Below, piece after piece: positions 16,093 through 24,404 of a stretch of 37,197 bases of DNA. Under the pieces are notes generated by a model, which saw nothing but the letters and a program-made list of their open reading frames with translations, was not told the DNA's origin and did no database searches. The stretch's first letter is position 1, and each line of letters begins with the position of its first letter. A program made the position numbers and the translations under genes. Source of the DNA: an uncultured Collinsella sp. (GTDB taxonomy: Bacteria > Actinomycetota > Coriobacteriia > Coriobacteriales > Coriobacteriaceae); contig URVZ01000011.1 in NCBI GenBank assembly GCA_900551365.1, forward strand, positions 1-37,197, read 5' to 3'.

Positions 16093-16785
16093 ATGTCGTA
16101 TACGGTGACCGAGGCCACGGTCGTCTTTCCCGATAAGAAGGCGGCCTCCTCGTTCTCGAGCGGGTATGCGTCCAAAAAGCCTTGCGCACATATCGATTGT
16201 GAGCTTGAGGGCGGTTTTGAGCGGTCCATTTGGATTCCCGTGCGGGTCGCGCGGCTGTATGTCAAAAACCGCCCCGATCTTCCCTGTGATTGGGACAACT
16301 TTCGTGAGGCGGTGCAGCTCATCGAGCGTAAATGTGCACTTACCATGGTGACCGAGATGCTATCGCGCCGCGACCATGCGACGGGTGAGGTCCGTGACAA
16401 GCTGGCTCGCTACGGCTTTCACCAGCCCGCGATCGATTTCGCCGTCGAGCGCGCCACCGAGTATCACTTTTTAGACGACAACCGCTTTTGCTCGTACTTT
16501 ATCGAGGAGCGCAAGCGGCGCGGTTGGGGACAGCGCAAAATCGAGACCGAGCTCAAGCGCCGTCATGTTGTGCTCGATGACATTCCCGGTTATCCCGAGG
16601 ATTATTTTGCCGTCGAAGACGATTTGGCGCGTGCGTCAGCCCTGCTCGCCAAGCGGCGTGTTCCAGAGGCGCGCGGATTCGAAAAACTGGTTCGGTTTTT
16701 GATGGGCAAGGGCTTCTCGTATCATATCGCCGCCGATGCCGTTAAGGCACGTCTCGATGCCGAACGCGAGGAATGTGCGGTTTAG
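16093..16785 (+). CDS. recX: Regulatory protein RecX
   Basis: RecX binds inside the RecA filament groove and limits its extension. The 230-residue protein is helical and contains the RecX repeat pattern: ALTMVTEMLSRRDHATGEVR, then YHFLDDNRFCSYFIEERKRRGWG and the third repeat GFEKLVRFLMGKGFSY. An extra N-terminal segment of about 70 residues, rich in beta strands, precedes the repeats, which makes it longer than the simplest RecX proteins. The gene follows recA at 11 bp and is probably co-induced during the SOS response. Confidence 0.9.
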   Translation: MSYTVTEATVVFPDKKAASSFSSGYASKKPCAHIDCELEGGFERSIWIPVRVARLYVKNRPDLPCDWDNFREAVQLIERKCALTMVTEMLSRRDHATGEVRDKLARYGFHQPAIDFAVERATEYHFLDDNRFCSYFIEERKRRGWGQRKIETELKRRHVVLDDIPGYPEDYFAVEDDLARASALLAKRRVPEARGFEKLVRFLMGKGFSYHIAADAVKARLDAEREECAV

Positions 16786-16847
16786 GCGTATGCGTTTTGT
16801 GGCCCTGCCGCTCACCGTGTTTTAGCCGCCGTGTTGGGGGCATTTAT

Positions 16848-16876
16848 TTGACAGTTGTTGTGGTTCAACGTACGAT
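16848..16876 (+). promoter_or_regulatory. rny promoter
   Basis: A perfect TTGACA (16848-16853), a 17-bp spacer and TACGAT (16871-16876) give a good vegetative promoter, about 160 bp upstream of rny. This implies a long 5' leader that includes the hairpin at 16982-17007. Confidence 0.7.
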
Positions 16877-16981
16877 AAACAGCGTCATTTGCTTTGTGAT
16901 ATGTGCTCATCTGTGATGAGTTTGTTTATATGTTTATCTGTATCCGACCCGCATAAGCTGCGCCCATATTACTCAAATGTC

Positions 16982-17007
16982 GCGAGCCGTTCGTAAGGAC
17001 GGTTCGC
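16982..17007 (+). promoter_or_regulatory. Leader hairpin before rny
   Basis: GCGAGCCGT (16982-16990) pairs with ACGGTTCGC (16999-17007) with one G-U pair and an 8-base loop. TTTGTTG follows. It lies 35 bp before the rny start and could be an attenuator or an RNase processing site; it has too few T residues for a strong terminator. Confidence 0.45.
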
Positions 17008-17042
17008 TTTGTTGTGTAACGAATCCATAAAAAGGAGTGAGC

Positions 17043-18593
17043 ATGCCTATCATCGCAGCGCTCGTTGGCATCGTTTTGGGTGCCATCGCCGCCATTGCCT
17101 ACATGCGCACCGCCAAGCAGGGTAGTCTTCACGAGGCCGACGAAAAAATCCAGTCGGCACACGCACAGGCTGAGTCCCTGATCGGTGATGCTAAGCGTCA
17201 GGCCGAGACCCTCAAAAAAGAGGCTCTGCTCGAGGCTAAAGAGGAGATCATCAAGAACAAGCAGGCCGCCGAGGCCGAGGACAAGCAGCGTAAGAACGAG
17301 ATTCGTACGCTCGAGAACCGCGTGATGCAGCGCGAGGAATCCCTTGATCGCCGCAACGACGCTCTCGACAAGCGCGAGCATCAGCTGTCCAGCCAGGCCG
17401 GTCAGGTCGAGAAGCGCTCCCGTGAGCTCGAGGAGCTCTGTGCAAAGCAGACCTCCGAGCTCGAGCGTATCGCCGACCTTACCCGCGAGGACGCCCACAA
17501 GGAGCTCCTCGATAAGGTTCGCGGCGAGGTCACCCACGAGGCCGCCACGATCATTCGCGAGTCCGAGCAGCAGGTTCGCGCCGAGTGCCACAAGACCGCC
17601 CAGGAGATTCTGTCTCTGGCGATTCAGCGCTGCGCTGCCGACCACACTGCCGAGGTCACCGTTACCTCCGTGCACATTCCCTCTGATGACCTCAAGGGCC
17701 GTATCATCGGTCGCGAGGGTCGCAACATCCGGACCTTCGAGCAGGTTTCCGGCGTCAACCTCGTGATCGACGACACGCCCGAGACCGTCGTTCTTTCGAG
17801 CTTCGACCCGGTCCGTCGTGAGACCGCCCGTGTCGCCCTCGAGAACCTCATCGCCGACGGCCGCATTCACCCTGCCCGTATCGAGGAGATGTATCACAAG
17901 GCCGCCGACCTGGTTCAGCAGCGCGTGCGCGAGGCTGGCGAGCAGGCTGCCTTCGATACCGGCATCCACGATCTGCACCCCGAGATCGTCAAGACCCTTG
18001 GTGCCCTGCGCTACCGTACCTCGTTTGGTCAGAACGTGCTTCAGCATTCCCTCGAGGTCTCTGATCTGTGCGGCGTGATGGCTTCCGAGCTTGGCCTGGA
18101 CGTTGTGACCGCCAAGCGCGCCGGCCTGCTTCATGACCTGGGCAAGGCAATCGACCACGACGTCGAGGGCCCGCATGCCGTCATCGGTGCCGAGCTTGCC
18201 CGCCGTTATGGCGAGAAGCCCGTTATCGTCCACGCTATTGAGGCTCACCATGCCGATGTCGACCCCAACACGGTGCTCGATGTCCTGGTGCAGGCCGCCG
18301 ATGCTGTCTCTGCCTCTCGCCCCGGTGCCCGTCGCGAGTCTGCCGAGAACTACATCAAGCGTCTTGAGAAGCTCGAGGAGATCGCCAACTCCCATGACGG
18401 CGTCGAACGTACCTATGCCATGCAGGCCGGTCGCGAGGTCCACGTCATGGTCCAGCCGGACAAGATTTCCGATGCCCAGTCCACGGTTCTGGCTCACGAT
18501 ATCGCCCATCAGATCGAGGAAGAGATGGAGTATCCCGGTCAGGTGCGCGTCGTCGTGATTCGCGAGAGCCGCGCTGTCGATATCGCTAAATAA
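17043..18593 (+). CDS. rny: Ribonuclease Y
   Basis: RNase Y is the membrane-anchored endoribonuclease that starts bulk mRNA decay in many Gram-positives. The 516-residue protein has an N-terminal membrane helix (about 2-20), a long charged coiled coil (about 30-200), a KH RNA-binding domain near 214-280 (LKGRIIGREGRNIRTFE) and an HD metal-dependent hydrolase domain with H364-D365 in LLHDLGKAIDHD. ATG 17043 is preferred to GTG 17037, because GGAG lies directly before GTG and properly spaced from ATG. With rnj at 5638, the window encodes both main Gram-positive RNases. Confidence 0.96.
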   Translation: MPIIAALVGIVLGAIAAIAYMRTAKQGSLHEADEKIQSAHAQAESLIGDAKRQAETLKKEALLEAKEEIIKNKQAAEAEDKQRKNEIRTLENRVMQREESLDRRNDALDKREHQLSSQAGQVEKRSRELEELCAKQTSELERIADLTREDAHKELLDKVRGEVTHEAATIIRESEQQVRAECHKTAQEILSLAIQRCAADHTAEVTVTSVHIPSDDLKGRIIGREGRNIRTFEQVSGVNLVIDDTPETVVLSSFDPVRRETARVALENLIADGRIHPARIEEMYHKAADLVQQRVREAGEQAAFDTGIHDLHPEIVKTLGALRYRTSFGQNVLQHSLEVSDLCGVMASELGLDVVTAKRAGLLHDLGKAIDHDVEGPHAVIGAELARRYGEKPVIVHAIEAHHADVDPNTVLDVLVQAADAVSASRPGARRESAENYIKRLEKLEEIANSHDGVERTYAMQAGREVHVMVQPDKISDAQSTVLAHDIAHQIEEEMEYPGQVRVVVIRESRAVDIAK

Positions 18594-18594
18594 C

Positions 18595-19680
18595 ATGAGC
18601 GACGCGAACGAGCTTATCTCATTTATCGCGTCGATGTCGGGGGAGGGCAACCTTCGCGTCGAGGAGAACCTTGGCGAGGGGTATGTCCGCCTCCGCGTTT
18701 CGGAGGCCGAGCGGCGCCAGGCTAAGCACGACATTCAGCATGTCGAGGACATCGTCATCGAAATGCTCCGTAATGCTCGCGATGCCGGCGCCGACAAGGT
18801 CTATCTCGCCACGACCAAGGAAGATGGCGTCCGCACGCTTGTCTTTCTGGATAACGGTTCTGGCGTTCCGCAGGATATGCAAGAGCGAATCTTTGATGCC
18901 CGCGTTACCTCCAAGCTCGAGAGCATGAAGATGGACCGTTGGGGCGTTCACGGTCGTGGCATGGCATTGTTTTCGATCAAGCAGAACACCGACGAGGCCC
19001 GTGTGGTCACTTCCGGCGTCGATCTTGGTTCAGCCTTCAAGGTGAGCGTTGCGGCCGACCGCCTCAGTGAGCGTGCCGATCAGTCCAGCTGGCCCCAGGC
19101 CGTCAAGGATGAGGACGGACGTTATGTCTGCGCTCGCGGTCCACATAATATTATTCGCGCTGCTTGTGAGTTTGCGCTCGAGGAGTTGCGTGGTTGCGAT
19201 GTCTATCTTGGTTCTCCGTCTGAGATTGCCGCGACCCTTTATGCTCAAGCGTCAAGTCGGCTCGATACGTCTCGTCTCCTGTTCATTGATGACGAGAGCG
19301 AGCTTCCGGTTGTCGATCGTTTAGGCCTTGCTTCTGATGCCGAGGACTTTATCCGTATTTGTTCGGGTTTGGGTCTTGAGATGTCCGAGCGCACGGCCCA
19401 TCGCATTTTGGCAGGGCAGATTAAGCCCGTTCGCGGTGTGACCGCGCGTCTGCTGCGCGAGCGTGATTCGTCCTCGCATGCGCCGGCTCCTGTCGATCTC
19501 GCGAAGGATCGTCGCGGGCTACGTATTGCCAAGGATGACATGGCACAGTTTTCGCGCGCTGTGGAACGCGACTTTAATGACCTTGCCGCCCGGTACTATC
19601 TCAACCTTTGCGGCGACCCAAAGATCCGTGTTTCGCGTGATCGAATCACCGTGATCTTTGATCTTGCCAAAGAGGAATAG
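18595..19680 (+). CDS. Orphan GHKL-type ATP-binding protein, function unknown
   Basis: The 361-residue protein has an N-terminal GHKL (HATPase_c) fold: N-box EMLRNARDAGA (E56, N60), G1 box D86-NGSGV and G2 box WGVHGRGMALF (117-126). No histidine-kinase dimerisation domain, MutL-like or Hsp90-like signature is seen downstream. The C-terminal half includes a helical segment (SDAEDFIRICSGLGLEMSER) and a conserved-looking end FNDLAARYYLNLCGDPKIRV. It begins 1 base after the rny stop, so it is surely co-transcribed, and spoVS follows. In Bacillus that slot between rny and spoVS holds ymdB, an unrelated phosphodiesterase. A role linked to RNA decay or envelope signalling is a guess from position. 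Confidence 0.7.
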   Translation: MSDANELISFIASMSGEGNLRVEENLGEGYVRLRVSEAERRQAKHDIQHVEDIVIEMLRNARDAGADKVYLATTKEDGVRTLVFLDNGSGVPQDMQERIFDARVTSKLESMKMDRWGVHGRGMALFSIKQNTDEARVVTSGVDLGSAFKVSVAADRLSERADQSSWPQAVKDEDGRYVCARGPHNIIRAACEFALEELRGCDVYLGSPSEIAATLYAQASSRLDTSRLLFIDDESELPVVDRLGLASDAEDFIRICSGLGLEMSERTAHRILAGQIKPVRGVTARLLRERDSSSHAPAPVDLAKDRRGLRIAKDDMAQFSRAVERDFNDLAARYYLNLCGDPKIRVSRDRITVIFDLAKEE

Positions 19681-19686
19681 TGCCTT

Positions 19687-19704
19687 TACCGAGTCCACTC
19701 GGTA
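19687..19704. promoter_or_regulatory. Dyad TACCGAG-tcca-CTCGGTA before spoVS
   Basis: A perfect 7-bp inverted repeat with a 4-bp spacer begins 7 bases after the GHKL gene stop. TACGAT (19703-19708), the same -10-like hexamer as in the rny promoter, overlaps its right arm, but no -35 is evident. It may be an operator or a small RNA hairpin. Confidence 0.4.
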
Positions 19705-19754
19705 CGATACAGTTATTGCAGTTAAAACGTACTTTTAAATGCAGGAGTTTCTTC

Positions 19755-20072
19755 ATGGATTGCCTGAAGGTATCAAGCAAATCATCGCCCGCGTCCGTTG
19801 CCGGCGCCATCGCCGGCATGGTCAAGGATGGTGTACCCGTCAACATCCAGTGTGTCGGCGCCGGTGCCGTCAACCAGGCCATTAAGGCCGTGGCTATCGC
19901 GCGCGGTTTTTTGATTCCAACCGGTTTTGATATTTCCTGCGCGCCCGTGTTCTCCGACATCCTCATTAACGGGGAGTCGCGCACGGCCATCCGCCTTTCT
20001 ATCTACGTTCACCAGATCAATCGAGCTGCTATGGATAACGTCGTCATGGATGATGTTAAGCCTGTGGCATAG
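19755..20072 (+). CDS. spoVS: Stage V sporulation protein S (SpoVS) family
   Basis: The 105-residue product matches the small SpoVS/Alba-like family: LKVSSKSSPASVAGAIAGMV, VNIQCVGAGAVNQAIKAVAIARGFL, and ESRTAIRLSIYVH. SpoVS acts in spore coat assembly in Bacillus but is also found in non-sporulating bacteria, where its role is unknown. It is about 20 residues longer than the Bacillus protein, with an extra C-terminal tail. ATG 19755 follows GCAGGAG; the frame is open upstream to 19680 but lacks a ribosome-binding site there. miaB follows after 45 bp. Confidence 0.92.
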   Translation: MDCLKVSSKSSPASVAGAIAGMVKDGVPVNIQCVGAGAVNQAIKAVAIARGFLIPTGFDISCAPVFSDILINGESRTAIRLSIYVHQINRAAMDNVVMDDVKPVA

Positions 20073-20117
20073 CTTCTGCTTGCCTTGTTTCGCTCCCCAT
20101 CGTTAGGACTTATGCAC

Positions 20118-21488
20118 ATGGACCAGCGTTCCGTACGCGATATTCTTGCCGGTAAAACCTACTTTATCCGCACCTTTGGCTGCCAGATGAATCAGCACGA
20201 CTCCGAGCGTGTGAGCGGTCTGCTTGATTCGTATGGCTGCCTCATGGCGCTCGATCCCGCGCATGCCGATATCGTTGTCTTCATGACGTGCTGCGTGCGC
20301 GAGGCCGCCGATACTCGCCTGTACGGTCAGTGCAATTCCTGCAAAAGCCTGCCGCCTTCGCCTTCGGGCAAGCGCGTGGTTGCCGTTGGCGGTTGCATCG
20401 CGCAGCGCGATGGCGAGGGCCTGCTCACCAACGTCGATAACGTCAATGTCATCTTTGGCACGCATTCCATTGCACATGTGGCCGAGCTCATTGCCGAGGC
20501 GTTCCTTGATGGTAAGCGTCATATCCGCACCAATGAGCATGAGGATACGGATGCCATGAGCATGCCGTGGCATCGCGAGACTCAGTATCACGCCTGGGTG
20601 CCCATCATGACGGGCTGCAATAATTTCTGCACCTATTGCATCGTGCCGTACGTGCGCGGTCGCGAAAAGAGCCGCCCCTTCGAGGAGATTGTCGACGAGG
20701 TGACCGGTTTGGTGCGCCAGGGCGTGCGTGAGATTACGCTGCTGGGCCAAAACGTTAACTCATATGGTCGCGATCTGTTTGGCAAGCCGCGTTTTGCCGA
20801 TCTGCTGCGTGCCGTGGGCGATACGGGCGTGGAGCGCATCTTCTTTACGTCTTCGCATCCCAAGGACCTGTTGCCCGAGACCATCGACGCCATGGCCGAG
20901 ACGCCTGCCGTTATGCCGCAGCTGCACTTGGCCGTCCAGTCAGGTTCGACGCGGATCCTCAAAGAGATGAATCGCCGTTATACACGCGAGGACTATCTGG
21001 GCCTTGTCGATCGCATTCGCAACCGCATGCCCGATATCGCGCTCTCGACCGACATTATCGTTGGCTTCCCGGGTGAGACTGAAGAAGACTTTGAGCAGAC
21101 GCTCTCACTTGCCGAGACGGTGCGCTATGCCCAAGCCTACACGTTTATTTACTCCAAGCGCGCCGGTACCCCGGCCGCCGAGATTTATGATCCCACCCCG
21201 CATGAGGTTATCCTTGAGCGCTTTAACCGTCTGGTCAAGGTTATCGAGACGACGGCACACGAGTTTAACCAGGGCGAGCTTCACACTGTGGTGCCTGCGC
21301 TCATTGAGGGCACGAGCAAGAAGAACGACGCTGTCCTTCTGGGCAAGAGCCCTAAGAACCAGACGGTGCATGCGCCGATTTCTGCTGGCTATAGCATCGA
21401 TCAGCTTATTGGCAAGATCGTCGATGTTGATATTGATGTCGCCAAGACGTGGTATCTGTCTGGCTCCGTCGTGGGCGAGCCTCGCTAA
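20118..21488 (+). CDS. miaB: tRNA-2-methylthio-N6-dimethylallyladenosine synthase MiaB
   Basis: MiaB is a radical-SAM enzyme that adds a methylthio group to isopentenyl-adenosine 37 of tRNAs reading U-starting codons. The 456-residue protein has the UPF0004 domain (IRTFGCQMNQHDSERVSG), the radical-SAM cysteines C167, C171, C174 (GCNNFCTYC, followed by IVPYVRGREKSR, the MiaB form) and a C-terminal TRAM domain. ATG 20118 is chosen because TAGGA ends 9 bases before it; ATG 20112 is possible but too close. Its stop overlaps the miaA start (TAATG). MiaA provides its substrate. Confidence 0.95.
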   Translation: MDQRSVRDILAGKTYFIRTFGCQMNQHDSERVSGLLDSYGCLMALDPAHADIVVFMTCCVREAADTRLYGQCNSCKSLPPSPSGKRVVAVGGCIAQRDGEGLLTNVDNVNVIFGTHSIAHVAELIAEAFLDGKRHIRTNEHEDTDAMSMPWHRETQYHAWVPIMTGCNNFCTYCIVPYVRGREKSRPFEEIVDEVTGLVRQGVREITLLGQNVNSYGRDLFGKPRFADLLRAVGDTGVERIFFTSSHPKDLLPETIDAMAETPAVMPQLHLAVQSGSTRILKEMNRRYTREDYLGLVDRIRNRMPDIALSTDIIVGFPGETEEDFEQTLSLAETVRYAQAYTFIYSKRAGTPAAEIYDPTPHEVILERFNRLVKVIETTAHEFNQGELHTVVPALIEGTSKKNDAVLLGKSPKNQTVHAPISAGYSIDQLIGKIVDVDIDVAKTWYLSGSVVGEPR

Positions 21489-22426
21489 TGATTTCTCCTG
21501 GTGCAAGCCTTTCTGCTGTAGCGATTGTCGGTCCGACAGCGGTCGGAAAAAGCGATGTTGCCGACCGCCTGGCCGCTCGTCTATCGTCCGAAGTATTGTC
21601 GTGCGACGCGATGCAAATCTATCGCGGCATGGACATCGGTACGGCCAAAATGATGCCCGAGGAGTGCTCGGCACCTCTGCGCCTTATCGATATCGTGGAT
21701 CCCGGCGTCGCGTATTCTGCTGCGCTCTACCAGTCGGACGCCCGAGCACATGTCGAGCGTTTGCTTGGCGAGCAGCGTCTTCCGGTCTTTTGCGGCGGTA
21801 CGGGCTTGTATCTCAAGGCCGCCCTCGATGAGATGGATTTTCCTTCGGGAGAACTCGAGGACGAACGCCGCGTGGGCTATCAGGAGCTTGCCGAGCGCAT
21901 TGGCGAGGAAGCATTGCATGCCCTGCTTGCCGAGCGCGACCCCGAATCAGCTGCCGTGATTCATCCCCATAACGTGCGTCGTGTGATTCGTGCGCTCGAG
22001 ATGCACGATGATGGCGTGTCATATGCCCAGCAGAAGTCGAAATTCAGTGTTCCGCGTGAGCGTTATCATGCCTTGTGGTTTGGTCTGACGCGTAGTCGTG
22101 AAGTGCTCTATGAGCGCATTAACCTGCGTGTCGACCTTATGTTTGAGCAGGGACTGGTTGATGAGGTCCGTGGCCTTATGGACCAGGGCCTGGGCGATGC
22201 GCTCACGTCGATGCAGGCAATTGGTTACAAAGAGATTATTGATGCCTTGCGTGGCGCTATTACCATGGATGAGGCCCGTGAGCTTATCAAGATGCGTTCA
22301 CGTCGCTATGCCAAGCGCCAGCTTTCCTGGTTTAAGCGTGACGATCGCATCGTGTGGTTCGATATGGATGAGTTTACGATCGATGAGGTCGTTAATGATA
22401 TTTACCGTCGCATCGAGGCTGCCTAA
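21488..22426 (+). CDS. miaA: tRNA dimethylallyltransferase MiaA
   Basis: MiaA transfers a dimethylallyl group to adenine 37 of tRNA, the step before MiaB. The 312-residue protein has the P-loop GPTAVGKS (15-22), the substrate-site region SCDAMQIYRGMDIGTAK and the later blocks GGTGLYLKAAL and RSRRYAKRQLSWFKRD. The start overlaps the miaB stop and its own stop overlaps hflX (TAATG in both cases), so translation of the three genes is coupled. Confidence 0.96.
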   Translation: MISPGASLSAVAIVGPTAVGKSDVADRLAARLSSEVLSCDAMQIYRGMDIGTAKMMPEECSAPLRLIDIVDPGVAYSAALYQSDARAHVERLLGEQRLPVFCGGTGLYLKAALDEMDFPSGELEDERRVGYQELAERIGEEALHALLAERDPESAAVIHPHNVRRVIRALEMHDDGVSYAQQKSKFSVPRERYHALWFGLTRSREVLYERINLRVDLMFEQGLVDEVRGLMDQGLGDALTSMQAIGYKEIIDALRGAITMDEARELIKMRSRRYAKRQLSWFKRDDRIVWFDMDEFTIDEVVNDIYRRIEAA

Positions 22427-23715
22427 TGGCTCGTTTCCCTTTGGTCCCCACGGCGCCTGAACCTGAGCGCGCCATCTTGGTTGGTGTCGAGTGGCGCGAT
22501 AACGCCTGGCCGCTCGACCGTTCGCTCGACGAGCTCGAGCGTCTAGCCCACACTGCTGGGGCCCAATGCGTGGCACGCTTGTCTCAGCGCCTGGTCAAAC
22601 CCTATCCCAAATCGTTTATCGGTTCTGGCAAGGTCGAGGAGCTGTGCGGTTTGGTGCATCGCATGGATGCGGATGTTGTTATCTTCGACGACGATTTAAC
22701 GCCCTCGCAGCAGTCCTATCTTGAGAAAGCCGTGGGCGAACCGGTCAAGATTATTGACCGTACGGCGTTGATTTTGGATATCTTTGGCCTGCATGCCCAG
22801 ACGCGTGAGGGCCGCTTACAGGTTCAGCTGGCACAGTTGCAGTATCTGCTGCCTCGTCTGCGAGGTATGTGGAGCCATCTTGCCAAGGAACAGACGCGTG
22901 GCGGCATTGGATCGCGTTTTGGCCAGGGCGAAAGCCAGCTCGAGGTCGACCGTCGCCTGATTCGCAATAAGATCGCTGCGCTTCGACGCGAACTGAAACA
23001 GGTTGAACAACGTCGCGATGTGCAATCGAAAAGCCGTATTGAATCGCCGGCGTTTCGCGTGGCGTTGGCTGGCTACACCAATGCCGGCAAGTCGACGTTG
23101 CTTAATCGTTTGACGGGATCCACGGTACTTTCGCAGGATAAGCTGTTTGCCACGCTCGACCCGACGACGCGTTCGTATCGCCTGCCCGGCGGTCGTGGCA
23201 TGACGATTACCGATACCGTCGGCTTTATTCAAAAGCTACCGCATGGTCTCGTTGATGCCTTTAAGTCCACGCTGTCTGAGGTTCTTGGTGCCGATCTGAT
23301 CCTTAAAGTTGTGGATGCCTCTGACGAGGACTACGAGCGCCAGCTCGAGGCAGTCGATCGCGTTCTTGACGAGATCGGTGCTGGCGAGCGTTTGACGCTT
23401 ACGGTGTTCAATAAAATCGATCTTCTCGATAGCGTTGATCGATTGAGTTTCCGTCGTCGCTATCCCGAGGCCGTGCTGTTCTCGGCCCAGACGGGCGAGG
23501 GACTCGACGATCTCGTCGACCGTATTGCTCGTGAGGCGGCTGCCACCGATGTGTTGCTCTCTGCTGATATCCCGTATCGCGAGGGCACCCTCATCACGCT
23601 GGTGCATGAACAGGGAACCCTTTTGCATGAGGAATATCTTGAGGACGGCGTTCGTATTGTGGCAAAGCTGCCGGCTCGTATTGCGCCGCGGCTCAAGCGT
23701 TATCGCACCGAGTAG
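22426..23715 (+). CDS. hflX: Ribosome-associated GTPase HflX
   Basis: HflX binds the 50S subunit and splits stalled or hibernating ribosomes. The 429-residue protein has the N-terminal HflX domain with its glycine-rich linker (KEQTRGGIGSRFGQGESQLE, about 151-170), then G1 GYTNAGKS (216-223), G3 DTVGF and G4 NKIDLL. It is the last gene of the miaB-miaA-hflX set. Its final 16 bp overlap the end of the convergent membrane-protein gene. Confidence 0.95.
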   Translation: MARFPLVPTAPEPERAILVGVEWRDNAWPLDRSLDELERLAHTAGAQCVARLSQRLVKPYPKSFIGSGKVEELCGLVHRMDADVVIFDDDLTPSQQSYLEKAVGEPVKIIDRTALILDIFGLHAQTREGRLQVQLAQLQYLLPRLRGMWSHLAKEQTRGGIGSRFGQGESQLEVDRRLIRNKIAALRRELKQVEQRRDVQSKSRIESPAFRVALAGYTNAGKSTLLNRLTGSTVLSQDKLFATLDPTTRSYRLPGGRGMTITDTVGFIQKLPHGLVDAFKSTLSEVLGADLILKVVDASDEDYERQLEAVDRVLDEIGAGERLTLTVFNKIDLLDSVDRLSFRRRYPEAVLFSAQTGEGLDDLVDRIAREAAATDVLLSADIPYREGTLITLVHEQGTLLHEEYLEDGVRIVAKLPARIAPRLKRYRTE

Positions 23716-24404
23716 ACGAGCTCCAAAATGCCCAGAATGATGGGCTGATGCAGTAGATAAAAGGGGAGTGCGTGACGTCCAAGGCTGGCGAGCTCCGGGA
23801 TGGGATTGGCGTAGGCCCAGCTAGGGACGGTCTTATCGATTCCCTTCGCTATGTGTGCGGCGAAGTATCCTGCAAGATACATAAAGAAAAACGGGATGAT
23901 GGGGTAGTAATCACCTGAGACAAACCCAGGGCTCGGAAATCCCAGCCACGCCAGGTAGGGGACAGGGTAGATCGTTTTGGGGATGCTCCAGGTGAGGGCA
24001 AACAACAAAAGGCATAGGGACATGCCCCATCTCGCCGATATCTTCTTAAGGACGGGATCGGTCAACGCCACGATGCCGGTACATGCGGCCATGCAGTAGA
24101 TGATGCCATAATTAACAGAATCGTCAACTGAGACAAGTGTTGTTGCCAACCAGACGACGAGTGCTGCTAAGGCGTATTTGGCGGCACGTTTGATATTGTT
24201 GCGCGAAAGGGTGCACATCCAACCCGCGATAAACAAAAATACCCAGCTGATGCTGGCGCGCCAGATGTCTTGAAAGACAGTCTGGGTAAACCAGGGCATA
24301 TCCCAGTCGTACAGGTAGGCAAGATCGTAGCAAGCGTGAAAACCTGCCATTGAAATCATCGTAAGCCCGCGGACGGTATCAAAGATGGTGATGCGTTTTT
24401 GCAT
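23700..24404 (-). CDS. DUF1624 / heparan-alpha-glucosaminide N-acetyltransferase-like membrane protein
   Basis: The 234-residue protein has about seven hydrophobic helices. The N-terminal signature ITIFDTVRGLTMISMAGFHACYD resembles DUF1624 (HGSNAT-type) membrane acyltransferases, and the C-terminal LGRHALPFYLLHQPIILGIL is typical. Such proteins are thought to move acyl groups onto extracytoplasmic sugars; the substrate is unknown. The start codon overlaps the lexA stop (TAATG), so it is co-transcribed with lexA and possibly SOS-induced. Confidence 0.8.
   Translation of the reverse strand: MQKRITIFDTVRGLTMISMAGFHACYDLAYLYDWDMPWFTQTVFQDIWRASISWVFLFIAGWMCTLSRNNIKRAAKYALAALVVWLATTLVSVDDSVNYGIIYCMAACTGIVALTDPVLKKISARWGMSLCLLLFALTWSIPKTIYPVPYLAWLGFPSPGFVSGDYYPIIPFFFMYLAGYFAAHIAKGIDKTVPSWAYANPIPELASLGRHALPFYLLHQPIILGILELVYSVR

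Noticed and set aside
16926..18734. 602-codon minus-strand frame opposite rny
   Set aside because: Antisense shadow of rny with a Leu/Gly/Val-rich composition and no start signal.
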